Below are positions 27,408 through 35,576 of a stretch of DNA of 64,000 nucleotides, piece after piece. Position 1 is the first letter of the stretch, and the number at the start of each line of letters is the position of its first letter. Position numbers and translations under genes: made by a program. Under the pieces are notes generated by a model. The model searched no databases. It worked only from the letters and a program-made list of their open reading frames with translations, and was not told where the DNA came from. Where the stretch lies: contig NZ_JAHVAI010000012.1 of the NCBI RefSeq assembly GCF_019264375.1, forward strand, positions 62,001 to 126,000, in the 5' to 3' direction. The stretch is from Sedimentimonas flavescens. GTDB taxonomy: Bacteria > Pseudomonadota > Alphaproteobacteria > Rhodobacterales > Rhodobacteraceae.

Positions 27408-28477
27408 AGAAGATCCTCGAACGGATCGGCGGGCACCTCGTTTTCGTGCCAACCCAGCGTCTTCCAGGTGCGCTTCATGTGATCGGGCAAGGGCGCGCTG
27501 ATGGTGACGCGCTTCTTGGTGATCGGGTGGTCAAAGCTGATCTGCCGGGCGTGCAGGTGCAGCTTGCGGCTGATCTCACCGCCCAGTTGCGCACCCCAGC
27601 CATCGCCTAGGTTCTCCTGCCCCGAGCCGCCGTATTTCCCGTCCCCCACGATCGGATGGCCAAGCTCGGCCATATGCGCGCGCAGCTGGTGCGTGCGCCC
27701 GGTGATCGGCACCAGCGCGACCCAGCTGACCCGCGAGCCAAGCGCATCGAGCACCGCGTAATCGGTCGTGGCGCGCTTGGCATCCGGGTAATCGCCGATC
27801 TTGGCGGGATGGATACAGATCATCTTCTCGCCCTCGCCGCCCCGACCATGGCCCGGAGCCTTCATCAGAGCAAAGCGCACCGTTCCCATCTTGGGGTTGG
27901 GCACACCGGCGACCGCCGACCAGTAGATCTTGCGCGTGGTCTTGTGCCGAAACGACTCTGACAGAGCCCGCGCGATCCGGTCTGTGCGCGCGATCAGCAG
28001 CACCCCCGACGTGTCCTTGTCGAGGCGGTGCACCATCTTCGGCTTGTCCTTGTAGCCAAAACGCAGCGCATCGAGCAGCCCATCGACATGCCGATCCCCC
28101 TGCCCCGAGCCACCCTGCGAGGGCAGCCCCGGCGGCTTGTTCAGCGCGATGATATGCTCGTCACGCCACAGCACGCAGGACTGGATCATCTCTTCATCGG
28201 CGGACGAGATCTGCGGCCCGCCGCCGTCACGGATACGCTCGGCGGCAGCCCCCCTGGGGGTGGCCGTCGCGGGCGGCAGCGGCGGCACGCGCACCTCCTG
28301 CCCCGGCGCGACGCGGCTGTTTGCCTTGACCCGTCCGCCATCGACGCGCAGCTGGCCGGTCCGGCACATCTTCTCCACCGCGCCCTGCGTGAGCTGCGGA
28401 AAGCGTTTCTTCAACCAGCGATCGAGGCGCTGCTCGCCCTCGTTCTCGGTCACCTTGATCATTTGTACGCTGCTCAT
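27404..28477 (-). CDS. RluA-family rRNA pseudouridine synthase
   Basis: The 357-residue enzyme isomerises uridine to pseudouridine in 23S rRNA. An S4-like RNA-binding domain comes first (QRLDRWLKKRFPQLTQGAVEKM). A catalytic domain follows with the active-site Asp in MVHRLDKDTSGVLLIA, then KIYWSAVAG and PITGRTHQLRAHM. The length and S4 domain point to the RluC/RluD branch, with RluC the more likely. The start at 28477 overlaps the crcB stop (ATGA). A longer frame adds four residues. Confidence 0.9.
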   Translation of the reverse strand: MSSVQMIKVTENEGEQRLDRWLKKRFPQLTQGAVEKMCRTGQLRVDGGRVKANSRVAPGQEVRVPPLPPATATPRGAAAERIRDGGGPQISSADEEMIQSCVLWRDEHIIALNKPPGLPSQGGSGQGDRHVDGLLDALRFGYKDKPKMVHRLDKDTSGVLLIARTDRIARALSESFRHKTTRKIYWSAVAGVPNPKMGTVRFALMKAPGHGRGGEGEKMICIHPAKIGDYPDAKRATTDYAVLDALGSRVSWVALVPITGRTHQLRAHMAELGHPIVGDGKYGGSGQENLGDGWGAQLGGEISRKLHLHARQISFDHPITKKRVTISAPLPDHMKRTWKTLGWHENEVPADPFEDLL

Positions 28478-28854
28478 GCCAACACCCACCGCATGAAATG
28501 AACTCCGAACATCAGCCCCGACAGCGCGCCGAGAACCGATATCGCTACATAGAAGGCCGCGTTGCCCACATCGCCCCGCTCGATCAGCGTCCAGACCTCA
28601 AGCGAGAAGGACGAGAAGGTCGTGAAGCCGCCTAGCACGCCCGTCGCGAGAAGCGGATTAAGATGCGTCAACATGCGCTGCCCGAGGAAAACCACAAGGC
28701 AACCCATCGCAAACGAGCCCACGATATTCACGAAGATCACACCCAGCGGGATGGTCTGCGGGCCGAACAGCCGCAGGATCGCCACCCCCGAGAGGTAGCG
28801 GCCCGAAGCCCCGATGGCGCCGCCGAGGGCGACCTGTAGAATGGTGGACAGCAT
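28474..28854 (-). CDS. crcB: Fluoride ion exporter CrcB/Fluc
   Basis: The 126-residue protein is a small four-helix membrane channel that removes fluoride as a dual-topology dimer. Diagnostic stretches are GGAIGASGRYL near the N-terminus, GTF-type LGGFTTFSSFSLE with the fluoride-path Phe residues and central Na+ loop, and the Asn in FVNIVGSFAMG. The ATG at 28854 follows AAGGAG. It lies 44 bp after rarA and is the first of four genes joined by ATGA overlaps. No fluoride riboswitch was recognised upstream. Confidence 0.94.
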   Translation of the reverse strand: MLSTILQVALGGAIGASGRYLSGVAILRLFGPQTIPLGVIFVNIVGSFAMGCLVVFLGQRMLTHLNPLLATGVLGGFTTFSSFSLEVWTLIERGDVGNAAFYVAISVLGALSGLMFGVHFMRWVLA

Positions 28855-28898
28855 GGAGTTCTCCTTTGGCGCCGAGAAACCCTCGGGGGGGCCAAATG

Positions 28899-30206
28899 TC
28901 AACCGTTACGCTTGTCTCGCAGCTTCGCGAACCATTCGACACGCTTTTTCAGCTCACGTTCGAAGCCGCGCTCGACCGGATTGTAATAAACCGGGCGCTT
29001 CATCGTGTCGGGGAAGTAGTTCTGCCCCGAAAAGCCATCCTCGGCATCATGGTCATAGGCATAGCCCGCGCCATAGCCCTGCTCTTCCATCAGCCGGGTC
29101 GGCGCGTTCAGGATATGCTTGGGCGGCGGCTCTGACCCCGTCTTGCGCGCGCCGTCACGCGCGGCCTTGTAGGCAACGTAGCCCGCGTTCGATTTCGGCG
29201 CGAGGGCCAGATAGACCACCGTCTGCGCCAGTGCCAACTCGCCCTCGGGCGAGCCAAGCCGCTCATAGATCTCCCAGGCGTGCAGCGCGTGGGTCTGGGC
29301 CTGCGGATCGGCAAGGCCGATATCCTCGACCGCCATACGCACGAAGCGCCGCGCGAGGTAGCGCGGGTCTTCGCCGCCTTCGAGCATCCGGGCGAACCAG
29401 TAAAGCGCCGCGTCCGGGTCAGACCCGCGCACCGATTTGTGCAGGGCCGAGATCAGATTGTAATGCTCATCCCCCGACTTGTCGTATTTCGCCGCCCGCC
29501 GCATCAGTCGCGCCGAAAGTGCCTGCGTATCAAGCGGCGCCGCGACCTTCCACGCCATCACCTGCTCGATCAGATTGAGCAGTGCGCGCCCGTCGCCATC
29601 GGCCATCTCCAAGAGCGCCTCGCGCGCCGGGGCCTTGAGCGGCAGCGCCCGGCCCAGGGTCTGCTCGGCGCGCTGCGCCAGCCGTTCGAGGCTGGCGAGG
29701 TTCAGACGCTCCAGCACGATCACCTGCGCGCGGCTGAGCACGGCGGCGTTCAGCTCAAAGCTCGGGTTCTCGGTGGTGGCGCCGACCAGAAGGATCGTAC
29801 CGTCCTCCATATGCGGCAGGAAGCTGTCCTGCTGCGCCTTGTTGAAACGGTGAATCTCGTCGACGAAAAGCAGCGTTCCCCTGCCCTGCCGGAAGCGCAG
29901 CTTGGCCGCCTCGAAGACCTTGCGCAGTTCCGGCACCCCCGAGAAGATAGCCGAGATCTGAACGAAGCTGCGGTCGGTTTCCGATGCCAGCAGCCTCGCG
30001 ATGGTGGTCTTGCCGACGCCCGGCGGCCCCCAGAGGATCAGCGAACTCAGCGACCCCGCCGCCAGCATCGCGCCCAAGGGACCCTCGGGGCCAAGCACAT
30101 GCTCCTGCCCGATCACCTCCGAAAGGTGCTGCGGCCGGATACGGTCCGCGAGGGGGCGATGGGACGGAGCCTCTTTCGCCGGTTGGCTATCGAACAGGTC
30201 AGACAT
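28899..30206 (-). CDS. rarA: Replication-associated recombination protein A, AAA+ ATPase
   Basis: RarA (MgsA) acts at stalled replication forks. The 435-residue protein has the clamp-loader-like AAA+ core: IGQEHVLG, Walker [11 protein letters not shown], Walker [12 protein letters not shown], sensor-1 [10 protein letters not shown], and the C-terminal tetramerisation domain with [19 protein letters not shown] and [10 protein letters not shown]. The ending QNYFPD..RPVYYNP matches the family. It heads the crcB-rluA-gph-atp12 group and borders the accessory patch to its right. Confidence 0.95.
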   Translation of the reverse strand: MSDLFDSQPAKEAPSHRPLADRIRPQHLSEVIGQEHVLGPEGPLGAMLAAGSLSSLILWGPPGVGKTTIARLLASETDRSFVQISAIFSGVPELRKVFEAAKLRFRQGRGTLLFVDEIHRFNKAQQDSFLPHMEDGTILLVGATTENPSFELNAAVLSRAQVIVLERLNLASLERLAQRAEQTLGRALPLKAPAREALLEMADGDGRALLNLIEQVMAWKVAAPLDTQALSARLMRRAAKYDKSGDEHYNLISALHKSVRGSDPDAALYWFARMLEGGEDPRYLARRFVRMAVEDIGLADPQAQTHALHAWEIYERLGSPEGELALAQTVVYLALAPKSNAGYVAYKAARDGARKTGSEPPPKHILNAPTRLMEEQGYGAGYAYDHDAEDGFSGQNYFPDTMKRPVYYNPVERGFERELKKRVEWFAKLRDKRNG

Positions 30207-30278
30207 GCCTCATAGGTAATCCGCGCAAGAGCGGCGCGAAAGCCCCCCGCCACAAGAAACGGTGATGCGGGGCACGCC

Positions 30279-30672
30279 TTAGTCGGGCACGACGGGTTCT
30301 ACCTCGATCTCGATCAGCCACTTGGGGGGGCACGAAGCGGTTGATCGCCATGATCGTATCGACGGGCCGCATTGAGGCAGTAACGCTTGCGCGCCTCGAT
30401 GACCTCTTTCCAGTTGTCGATGTCAGTCAGGATCAGTCTTGTGCGCGCAACTTCCTGCGGTCCGATCCGGCCTGCTCCAGCGCAGCCATGATGATCTCGA
30501 AACATTACTTGGTCTGCAGGAACACGTCGCCGGCTCCAACCGTGTTGCCATCGGGTCCGACCGGCGCGGTGCCGCCCACCGCGAAGAAATTCCCGACCCC
30601 GACGGCGCGGCTAAACCCCACGAGGTTTTCCATGGGACTGCCATTGGAAATATGCGGTCACCCCTGCGCCAT
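30279..30672 (-). pseudogene. Decayed RidA/YjgF-family gene
   Basis: Reading the minus strand from the ATG at 30672, fragments of a RidA protein appear in different frames: HISNGSPMENLVGFSRAV, then NFFAVGGTAPVGPDGNT, then QEVARTRLILTDIDNWKEVI, then DTIMAINRFVPP, then WLIEIEVEPVVPD before TAA (30279-30281). Damage includes a TGA at codon 5, a TAA where Gln is expected in the middle, a frameshift after AALEQAGS, another before the DTIMAI part, and an extra C in a seven-C run near 30330. RidA hydrolyses reactive enamine/imine intermediates. This copy cannot make it. Confidence 0.85.
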
Positions 30673-30735
30673 GGCTTCCCCTGCCCAAAGTTGTCTCCAG
30701 GCGCCGCAAGACCCGCGTTGCTCCGCGCGCTCGCC

Positions 30736-31224
30736 TTACAAGTCCCCAGTGCGGCGGCAGGTTTCGAAGATCGTCGCCTGCTGTGGTGTGCCGTCGTTCG
30801 TGGTCGCATGCTCGGTGAAGGTCGGAACCCCGGCGGGCACGATGGTGTCCGGACGAGCCGCCCCAAGAAAGATGTGCTTTGAACTCTCCGGGGCGAGCGG
30901 AAACCAACAGGGGTCATCAAAGGTCCCGGCATATATGCCGACGGCGCCGGGAAACCGCTCAAAACTCAGCCAGAGCTTGGTTCCGCAATCCGGACAGAAA
31001 TGCACGTGGACAACCTTGCCGGAGCCCGCAGAGACCTGATCATAGATCTTGGGAGCGCCCGAAAGCACGACCAGATCGCGCTCGTCGAAGATCGGCTCTA
31101 CCATATAGGCCGATCCGGTGGCCCTTTGGCAAAACCGGCAATGGCAGACCGTAACCCGGCTCGGCATGGCAAGCGTTGCGTAGCGAACGGCCCCGCACAG
31201 GCAGCCCCCCTCGTGTCGTGTCAT
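30736..31224 (-). CDS. GFA-family (glutathione-dependent formaldehyde-activating-like) zinc protein
   Basis: The 162-residue protein has the GFA fold signature: GGCLCGAVRY, CHCRFCQRATGS and HFCPDCGTKLWL, seven Cys residues that bind structural and catalytic zinc in this family. The founding member condenses formaldehyde with glutathione, but most relatives, including this one, have no proven reaction. The start at 31224 follows AGGAG. It is 63 bp upstream of the RidA remnant on the same strand and may once have been co-transcribed with it. Confidence 0.85.
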   Translation of the reverse strand: MTRHEGGCLCGAVRYATLAMPSRVTVCHCRFCQRATGSAYMVEPIFDERDLVVLSGAPKIYDQVSAGSGKVVHVHFCPDCGTKLWLSFERFPGAVGIYAGTFDDPCWFPLAPESSKHIFLGAARPDTIVPAGVPTFTEHATTNDGTPQQATIFETCRRTGDL

Positions 31225-31342
31225 CGCGCATTCTCCTAGTCCGGAAATGAACCCGGCGGCAGCCGCGCTCGGGCCCAGCCTATCACGGGACTTGGCTGCA
31301 CGCAGAAAGATCCGTGACGAACGCTGGCCCAAACAGAAAAAG

Positions 31343-31363
31343 GCCCCCGCGTTTGGCAGGGGC
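31343..31363 (-). terminator. Rho-independent terminator after luxI
   Basis: On the minus strand GCCCC-T-GC / GC-G-GGGGC forms a stem with one mismatch and a CAAAC loop, followed by a U-rich run (complement of 31337-31341). It lies 48 bp beyond the luxI stop. The remainder of the 187-bp gap 31225-31411 shows nothing else recognisable. Confidence 0.65.
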
Positions 31364-31411
31364 AAGTCAGTCATACAGGCTGCGGCACGTTGGTTTCGGC
31401 CGCATGTTGGA

Positions 31412-31996
31412 TCAGTGCATCTTGGTGGCGAGGCTGATCTCGACGCAGACATGCGCGCCGCCGATGTCGAGCACAGGCCCCGTCGGCTCGCAGTCCAGCC
31501 CCACCCGGCGTGCCAGACGCGGCGCAAGGGCCGGGATCAGACCCAGTACCTGCGTCGCCCCGAAGGTGCGCGCCGAGATGACCATCTCGTGGATCAGTTG
31601 CGACTGAACGCGCATCCGCTGCCCCGAGGGGACGTGCTCGGACACGAAGATGCGCGAGCATTCCCAGATATGCTCGCCGATCGGCGCTTCCTGCCAGAGC
31701 AGGTTCGACGGGATCGCCTCAAGCAGCCCGCGCTGTGCGTCGCGGATCATGTAGGAATAGATGCCGCACTGGTGCGTGGTGGGCAGCAGCCGCACCCCGG
31801 CCAGAACCCGGCCATTCTCGTGCACGGCGACCCAGCGGCTTGCCGCCGTGTCGTATTGGTCGAACTCCATCCCGTCGACCTGCGGCAGATCCCACCGCTT
31901 GCGACCGATGAAAGTTTCGTGTCGTGCGCGAAGGAAATTCGCGAACAACTCGCCATGGTTGTGCAGATTGGCGTAAGAAAGAGTGGTAGCTTCCAT
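31412..31996 (-). CDS. Acyl-homoserine-lactone synthase, LuxI family
   Basis: The 194-residue enzyme is predicted to make an N-acyl homoserine lactone from S-adenosylmethionine and an acyl carrier. The near-invariant LuxI residues are present: Arg25, Phe29, Trp35, Asp46 and Asp49 in RARHETFIGRKRWD and EFDQYD, Arg69 in AGVRLLPTT, and Glu112/Arg115 in WECSRI. Acyl-chain length cannot be predicted. AAGGAGG precedes the ATG at 31996. It lies 47 bp downstream of the luxR gene on the same strand, and both are likely transcribed together. Confidence 0.92.
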   Translation of the reverse strand: MEATTLSYANLHNHGELFANFLRARHETFIGRKRWDLPQVDGMEFDQYDTAASRWVAVHENGRVLAGVRLLPTTHQCGIYSYMIRDAQRGLLEAIPSNLLWQEAPIGEHIWECSRIFVSEHVPSGQRMRVQSQLIHEMVISARTFGATQVLGLIPALAPRLARRVGLDCEPTGPVLDIGGAHVCVEISLATKMH

Positions 31997-32043
31997 AGTA
32001 GTGCCTCCTTGGGGTTGAAACCTGGCAGGAAGCGCCACAGAGC

Positions 32044-32655
32044 TCAGAGCAATCTGTATTCTCGCGCTTTTCGCACGGCCTCGGAGGTGGTGCGGGCCTC
32101 AAGTCGGATCCGGGCCGACTTCAACCTCGCTTTCAGCGCACTCTCCGATATCCCCAGTTTGGCAGCGGCAGCAGTGTGGCGATCCCCGTTCGAAATGCAT
32201 TGCAGGGCCTCGATCTGAGCGGTTGTCAGCTCAGTCGGTGGCGTATTCTCCTCATGCAGGCGCAACGCTATTTCCAGAAGCTTCGCCAACTCGGCGTCGG
32301 TAAATTCCCGGTCCCCCCGACCGATACCGACGATGGAGCGCGAAGAGATCGGCCCACAAGAGGCCGATGCTCCAAATTTCATGCCGAATGCCGCCGCCTG
32401 TTTGATGACATCAAACGGGTCGGGAAAGGTAATCTCGCTCCAGCGGGTGACCCCAGTGCAGCCAATCCCCCAAAAAACGAGGGGATCGCGCAGGTAGTAA
32501 GAGTTGTCGTTGTAGAGACGGACCCAACCGGGCGGAAACGTGCTGTGATAGATCAGCGGCGTGGCGAAGCGTATGTGCAACCCTACGGTGAATCCGAGAG
32601 GTGACAGCTGGGCCAGTTCGTTCAGCATTTCAGACGTCGCGCGATTAAAAGACAT
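32044..32655 (-). CDS. LuxR-family quorum-sensing regulator, short
   Basis: The 203-residue regulator has an autoinducer-binding domain with the key residues Trp44, Tyr48, Asp57-Pro58 and Trp72, found in FPPGWVRLYND, LRDPLVF and TRWSEI, plus Gly residues in AFGMKFGAS. A GerE-type helix-turn-helix (about 140-200) starts LTTAQIEALQCISNGD. It is about 30-40 residues shorter than most LuxR proteins, the loss being at the N-terminus. The ATG follows AAAGGA by only 2 nt, and the best promoter match ends 5 nt from the ATG. Together with luxI it forms a probable cell-density switch. Confidence 0.9.
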   Translation of the reverse strand: MSFNRATSEMLNELAQLSPLGFTVGLHIRFATPLIYHSTFPPGWVRLYNDNSYYLRDPLVFWGIGCTGVTRWSEITFPDPFDVIKQAAAFGMKFGASASCGPISSRSIVGIGRGDREFTDAELAKLLEIALRLHEENTPPTELTTAQIEALQCISNGDRHTAAAAKLGISESALKARLKSARIRLEARTTSEAVRKAREYRLL

Positions 32656-32660
32656 ATCCT

Positions 32661-32689
32661 TTTAGACAGGTCGCTGTGGGGTCCGTCAA
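32661..32689 (-). promoter_or_regulatory. Candidate luxR promoter adjoining the start codon
   Basis: On the minus strand TTGACG (32684-32689), a 17-bp spacer and TCTAAA (32661-32666) form a good sigma-70 match. Transcription would begin at or within the luxR ATG (32653-32655), giving a leaderless message. An alternative AT-rich -10-like TATACA lies farther upstream, near 32730, without a clear -35. No lux-box-like 18-20-bp inverted repeat was found in 32656-32869. Confidence 0.45.
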
Positions 32690-32869
32690 CTTTTAATTGA
32701 ATTTGCTGACTTTCCCGGGTGGGTGTTAACCATGTATAAACTTAAAGGCGCAGGAATTGCACACCCATTGGCGCGGCCAGGGCGCCGCAGGGTGCTCTAT
32801 TTCGTATAGCGCGGGGGGAGATGGGGCCAAGCGGCCGAGCGCGATTCTCGCCACGATCCGAAAAAGAAA

Positions 32870-32891
32870 AATCCCGCCCAAGGGCGGGATT
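32870..32891 (-). terminator. Rho-independent terminator of the ribosomal cluster, after rplQ
   Basis: The stem AATCCCGCCC / GGGCGGGATT (10 bp, 2-nt centre) is followed on the minus strand by TTTCTTTTTC. It starts 31 bp beyond the rplQ stop and ends the alpha-operon transcript. Confidence 0.9.
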
Positions 32892-32922
32892 CTCAGTTCG
32901 GTCGGACCGAGCGGCCGGAGGA

Positions 32923-33342
32923 TTATTCCTCGGCGGCTTCCTCGGCAGCCAGGCGGGCCTTGTCGGCAGCGCCTTTGGCGGCGGGGTCACGGTCAACCAG
33001 TTCGATGATCGCCATCGGAGCCATGTCACCATAGCGGAAGCCGGCTTTCAGAACGCGGGTGTAACCACCGTTGCGCTCTTTGAAGCGCGGGCCGAGCACG
33101 TCGAACAGCTTGGCGACGTACTGGTCTTCCTTCAGCTGCGAAGCGGCCAGACGGCGCGCGTGCAGGTCACCGCGCTTGGCCAGCGTGATCAGCTTTTCGA
33201 TGATCGGGCGCAGTTCCTTGGCTTTGGGCAGCGTGGTCTTGATCTGCTCGTGCTCGATGAGCGAGCCAGCCATGTTGGCGAACAGCGCCTTGCGGTGTTC
33301 GTGGGTACGGTTCAGACGGCGATAGCCGCGAGCGTGACGCAT
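32923..33342 (-). CDS. rplQ: 50S ribosomal protein L17
   Basis: The 139-residue large-subunit protein begins [20 protein letters not shown], the L17 signature, and continues with [19 protein letters not shown]. The C-terminal tail is acidic and Ala-rich ([10 protein letters not shown]), as in other alphaproteobacteria. L17 lies at the mouth of the exit tunnel region of the 50S subunit. It is the last gene of the alpha operon, 152 bp after rpoA. Confidence 0.98.
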   Translation of the reverse strand: MRHARGYRRLNRTHEHRKALFANMAGSLIEHEQIKTTLPKAKELRPIIEKLITLAKRGDLHARRLAASQLKEDQYVAKLFDVLGPRFKERNGGYTRVLKAGFRYGDMAPMAIIELVDRDPAAKGAADKARLAAEEAAEE

Positions 33343-33448
33343 CGTATTTCTCCAGTCTTGCGTTTTTGCTTTGTGTTGCGCCGCCTGCGTTGGACGGAGC
33401 GTCGTTGGGGCATTTGCCCATGGTTCCCGGGACGTCCCGGCATTGGAT

Positions 33449-33473
33449 GGGGGGCGTTTAGCCCACGCCCCCC
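33449..33473 (-). other. Hairpin between rpoA and rplQ
   Basis: GGGGGGCGT / ACGCCCCCC is a perfect 9-bp stem with a 7-nt loop, 22 bp after the rpoA stop and without a U-tract. A second palindrome, CCGGGACGTCCCGG, lies nearby at about 33427-33440. These may be RNA processing or partial-termination elements. Confidence 0.6.
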
Positions 33474-33494
33474 GAATGAGTCAAGCGCGCAAGA

Positions 33495-34511
33495 TCAGAA
33501 CTGATCTTCGAAACGCTTGGCCAGATCCTCGATGTTCTCCGGCGGCCAATCCTCGACTTCCATGCCGAGGTGCAGACCCATGCCCGAGAGCACTTCCTTG
33601 ATCTCGTTGAGCGACTTGCGGCCGAAGTTCGGGGTGCGGAGCATCTCGGCTTCGGTTTTCTGGATGAGGTCGCCGATATAGACGATGTTGTCGTTCTTGA
33701 GGCAGTTGGCCGAACGCACCGAAAGTTCCAGCTCGTCCACCTTCTTGAGGAGGAGCGGGTTGAACTCGAGGCCCTCGTCGGCATCCTGCTTCGAGGCCGA
33801 TTCCGGCTCTTCGAAGTTCACGAAGATCGACAGCTGATCCTGCAGGATGCGCGCGGCATAGGCCACGGCGTCTTCGGGGGTCAGCGAACCGTCGGTTTCG
33901 ATCTTCATCGTCAGCTTGTCGTAGTCGAGCACCTGGCCCTCACGGGTGGGCTGAACTTCGTAAGCGACTTTCTTCACCGGCGAGTAGATCGCATCAATGG
34001 CGATCAGGCCGATCGGCGCATCTTCCGGCTTGTTCTTGTCGGCGGCCACATAGCCTTTACCGGTGTTCACGGTGAGTTCCATGAACAGGTCGGCGCCGTC
34101 GTCGAGATGGCAGATCACGTGATCCTTGTTCAGGACCTCAATGCCGTTCGATTCCGAGATGTCGCCACCGGTGACAACGCCTGGGCCCTTGGCCGAGATC
34201 GACAGGCGCTTCGGCCCCTCGACTTCCATCTTCAGCGAGATGCCCTTGAGGTTCAGGATGATGTCGGTGACATCCTCACGCACACCGGCGACCGAGGAGA
34301 ACTCGTGCAGCACGTTGTCGATCTGCACCGAGGTGATGGCGGCGCCCTGGAGCGACGACATCAGCACACGGCGCAGCGCGTTGCCCAGCGTCAGACCGAA
34401 GCCGCGCTCAAGCGGTTCGGCGATCACGGTAGCCTGACGTTGCGGGTCGTTGCCGGCTTTGACTTCAAGCTGCGTCGGCTTGATCAGTTCGGCCCAATTC
34501 TTATGGATCAT
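33495..34511 (-). CDS. rpoA: DNA-directed RNA polymerase subunit alpha
   Basis: The 338-residue alpha subunit nucleates polymerase assembly and contacts activators. The N-terminal domain has [23 protein letters not shown], and the C-terminal domain has the DNA/activator-binding [20 protein letters not shown]. The ATG at 34511 follows GGAGG by 8 nt; a longer frame adds five residues. It lies 120 bp downstream of rpsK in the conserved rpsM-rpsK-rpoA-rplQ order. rpsD, part of the E. coli alpha operon, is absent, as is usual in alphaproteobacteria. Confidence 0.98.
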   Translation of the reverse strand: MIHKNWAELIKPTQLEVKAGNDPQRQATVIAEPLERGFGLTLGNALRRVLMSSLQGAAITSVQIDNVLHEFSSVAGVREDVTDIILNLKGISLKMEVEGPKRLSISAKGPGVVTGGDISESNGIEVLNKDHVICHLDDGADLFMELTVNTGKGYVAADKNKPEDAPIGLIAIDAIYSPVKKVAYEVQPTREGQVLDYDKLTMKIETDGSLTPEDAVAYAARILQDQLSIFVNFEEPESASKQDADEGLEFNPLLLKKVDELELSVRSANCLKNDNIVYIGDLIQKTEAEMLRTPNFGRKSLNEIKEVLSGMGLHLGMEVEDWPPENIEDLAKRFEDQF

Positions 34512-34631
34512 GCGCTCTGCCTCCATACTTGTTTCGGACCCATGTCCAATAGTCCGAAACGCCCGAGGAAAAATGCGAAAGCAGCCGGGCCGTGCAGGAA
34601 CCCCCGCACGGCCCGACCGTCGAAACTTTGA

Positions 34632-35021
34632 TTAGACGCGGCGGCGCTTGGGCGGGCGGCAGCCGTTGTGTGCGATCGGGGTCACGTCACGGATCGAGGT
34701 GATCGTGAGACCAACAGCGGCCAGCGCGCGCAGCGCCGACTCGCGGCCCGAACCCGGGCCTTGCACTTCAACGTCGACCGTCTTCAGGCCGTGCTCCTGC
34801 GCCTTGCGGGCAGCATCTTCAGCAGCCATCTGGGCGGCATAAGGGGTCGATTTGCGCGAGCCCTTGAAGCCCATGGTGCCCGAGGACGACCACGAAATGG
34901 CGTTGCCCTGAACGTCAGAGATCAGGATCTTGGTGTTGTTGAACGACGAGTTCACGTGAACGACGCCAGCGGCGATGTTCTTGCGCTCTTTGCGTTTAAC
35001 GCGGGTTTTATCGCGAGCCAT
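34632..35021 (-). CDS. rpsK: 30S ribosomal protein S11
   Basis: The 129-residue platform protein has the S11 core [18 protein letters not shown], the [21 protein letters not shown] region and the C-terminal [19 protein letters not shown], which lines the mRNA path near the E site. The N-terminal Asn-Gly isoaspartate site seen in E. coli S11 is not evident here. It follows rpsM by 15 bp. Confidence 0.98.
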   Translation of the reverse strand: MARDKTRVKRKERKNIAAGVVHVNSSFNNTKILISDVQGNAISWSSSGTMGFKGSRKSTPYAAQMAAEDAARKAQEHGLKTVDVEVQGPGSGRESALRALAAVGLTITSIRDVTPIAHNGCRPPKRRRV

Positions 35022-35036
35022 TAGTTCACCCTCCCC

Positions 35037-35405
35037 TTACTTCTTCTTGCCGGCGATCGGCTTGGCCGGGCCCTTGCGGGTACGGGCGTTGGTGTGGGTG
35101 CGCTGACCGCGAACCGGCAGGTTGCGACGGTGACGCAGGCCGCGGTAGCAGCCAAGGTCCATCAGGCGCTTGATGTTCATCGACACTTCACGGCGCAGGT
35201 CGCCCTCAACCGTGAGGTTGGCGTCGATGTATTCGCGGATCGCGAGCACTTCGGCGTCCGAGAGTTCATTCACACGGCGCGTCGGCGCAATGCCAACGGC
35301 TTCGACGATCTGGTTGGCGAACATCGCACCGATGCCGTGGATGTACTGAAGAGCGATCGGGACGCGTTTCCCGGTCGGAATGTTGACGCCAGCAATACGT
35401 GCCAA
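35037..35405 (-). CDS. rpsM: 30S ribosomal protein S13, TTG start
   Basis: The 122-residue head protein contacts the P-site tRNA and L5. S13 proteins begin [10 protein letters not shown], and here that alignment puts the initiator at TTG (35403-35405), 9 nt after AAGGAAAG. The in-frame ATG at 35438 would add eleven residues that do not belong to the family. The C-terminal [17 protein letters not shown] tail is typical. It heads the alpha operon after a 171-bp gap from adk that contains a hairpin. Confidence 0.95.
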   Translation of the reverse strand: MARIAGVNIPTGKRVPIALQYIHGIGAMFANQIVEAVGIAPTRRVNELSDAEVLAIREYIDANLTVEGDLRREVSMNIKRLMDLGCYRGLRHRRNLPVRGQRTHTNARTRKGPAKPIAGKKK

Positions 35406-35487
35406 AGCGACTTTCCTTATGTTGCGGTTCCGTAGCACCAGAACCTTTTTTCACAACAACCCCGGTCAGATGTCCGGGATCACGAAA

Positions 35488-35514
35488 GCCTGAGACTGCA
35501 TCGCAGACTCAGGC
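35488..35514 (-). other. Hairpin in the adk-rpsM spacer
   Basis: GCCTGAG-A-CTGC / GCAG-A-CTCAGGC folds into an 11-bp stem with one A.A mismatch and an ATC loop. On the minus strand it is followed by only TTT, so termination would be partial at most. A second small inverted repeat CCCGG/CCGGG lies at 35461-35478. Position suggests an attenuator or processing site at the secY-adk / alpha-operon boundary. Confidence 0.55.
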
Positions 35515-35576
35515 GATTCTCAAGCGAGACGCCGTGACCTAGAAGGATTTGCCCACCGGGTCAAGCGCCTTCGCGT

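Noticed and set aside
28855-28898. Fluoride riboswitch ahead of crcB
   Set aside because: The 44-bp spacer after rarA is too short and lacks the conserved riboswitch core.
30611-30907. 98-codon minus-strand frame overlapping the GFA gene
   Set aside because: It is out of frame with the GFA protein, whose zinc-binding Cys motifs fix the correct frame.
32656-32869. lux box upstream of luxR
   Set aside because: No inverted repeat of the 18-20-bp lux-box type was found; short matches such as GAC...GTC are not significant.
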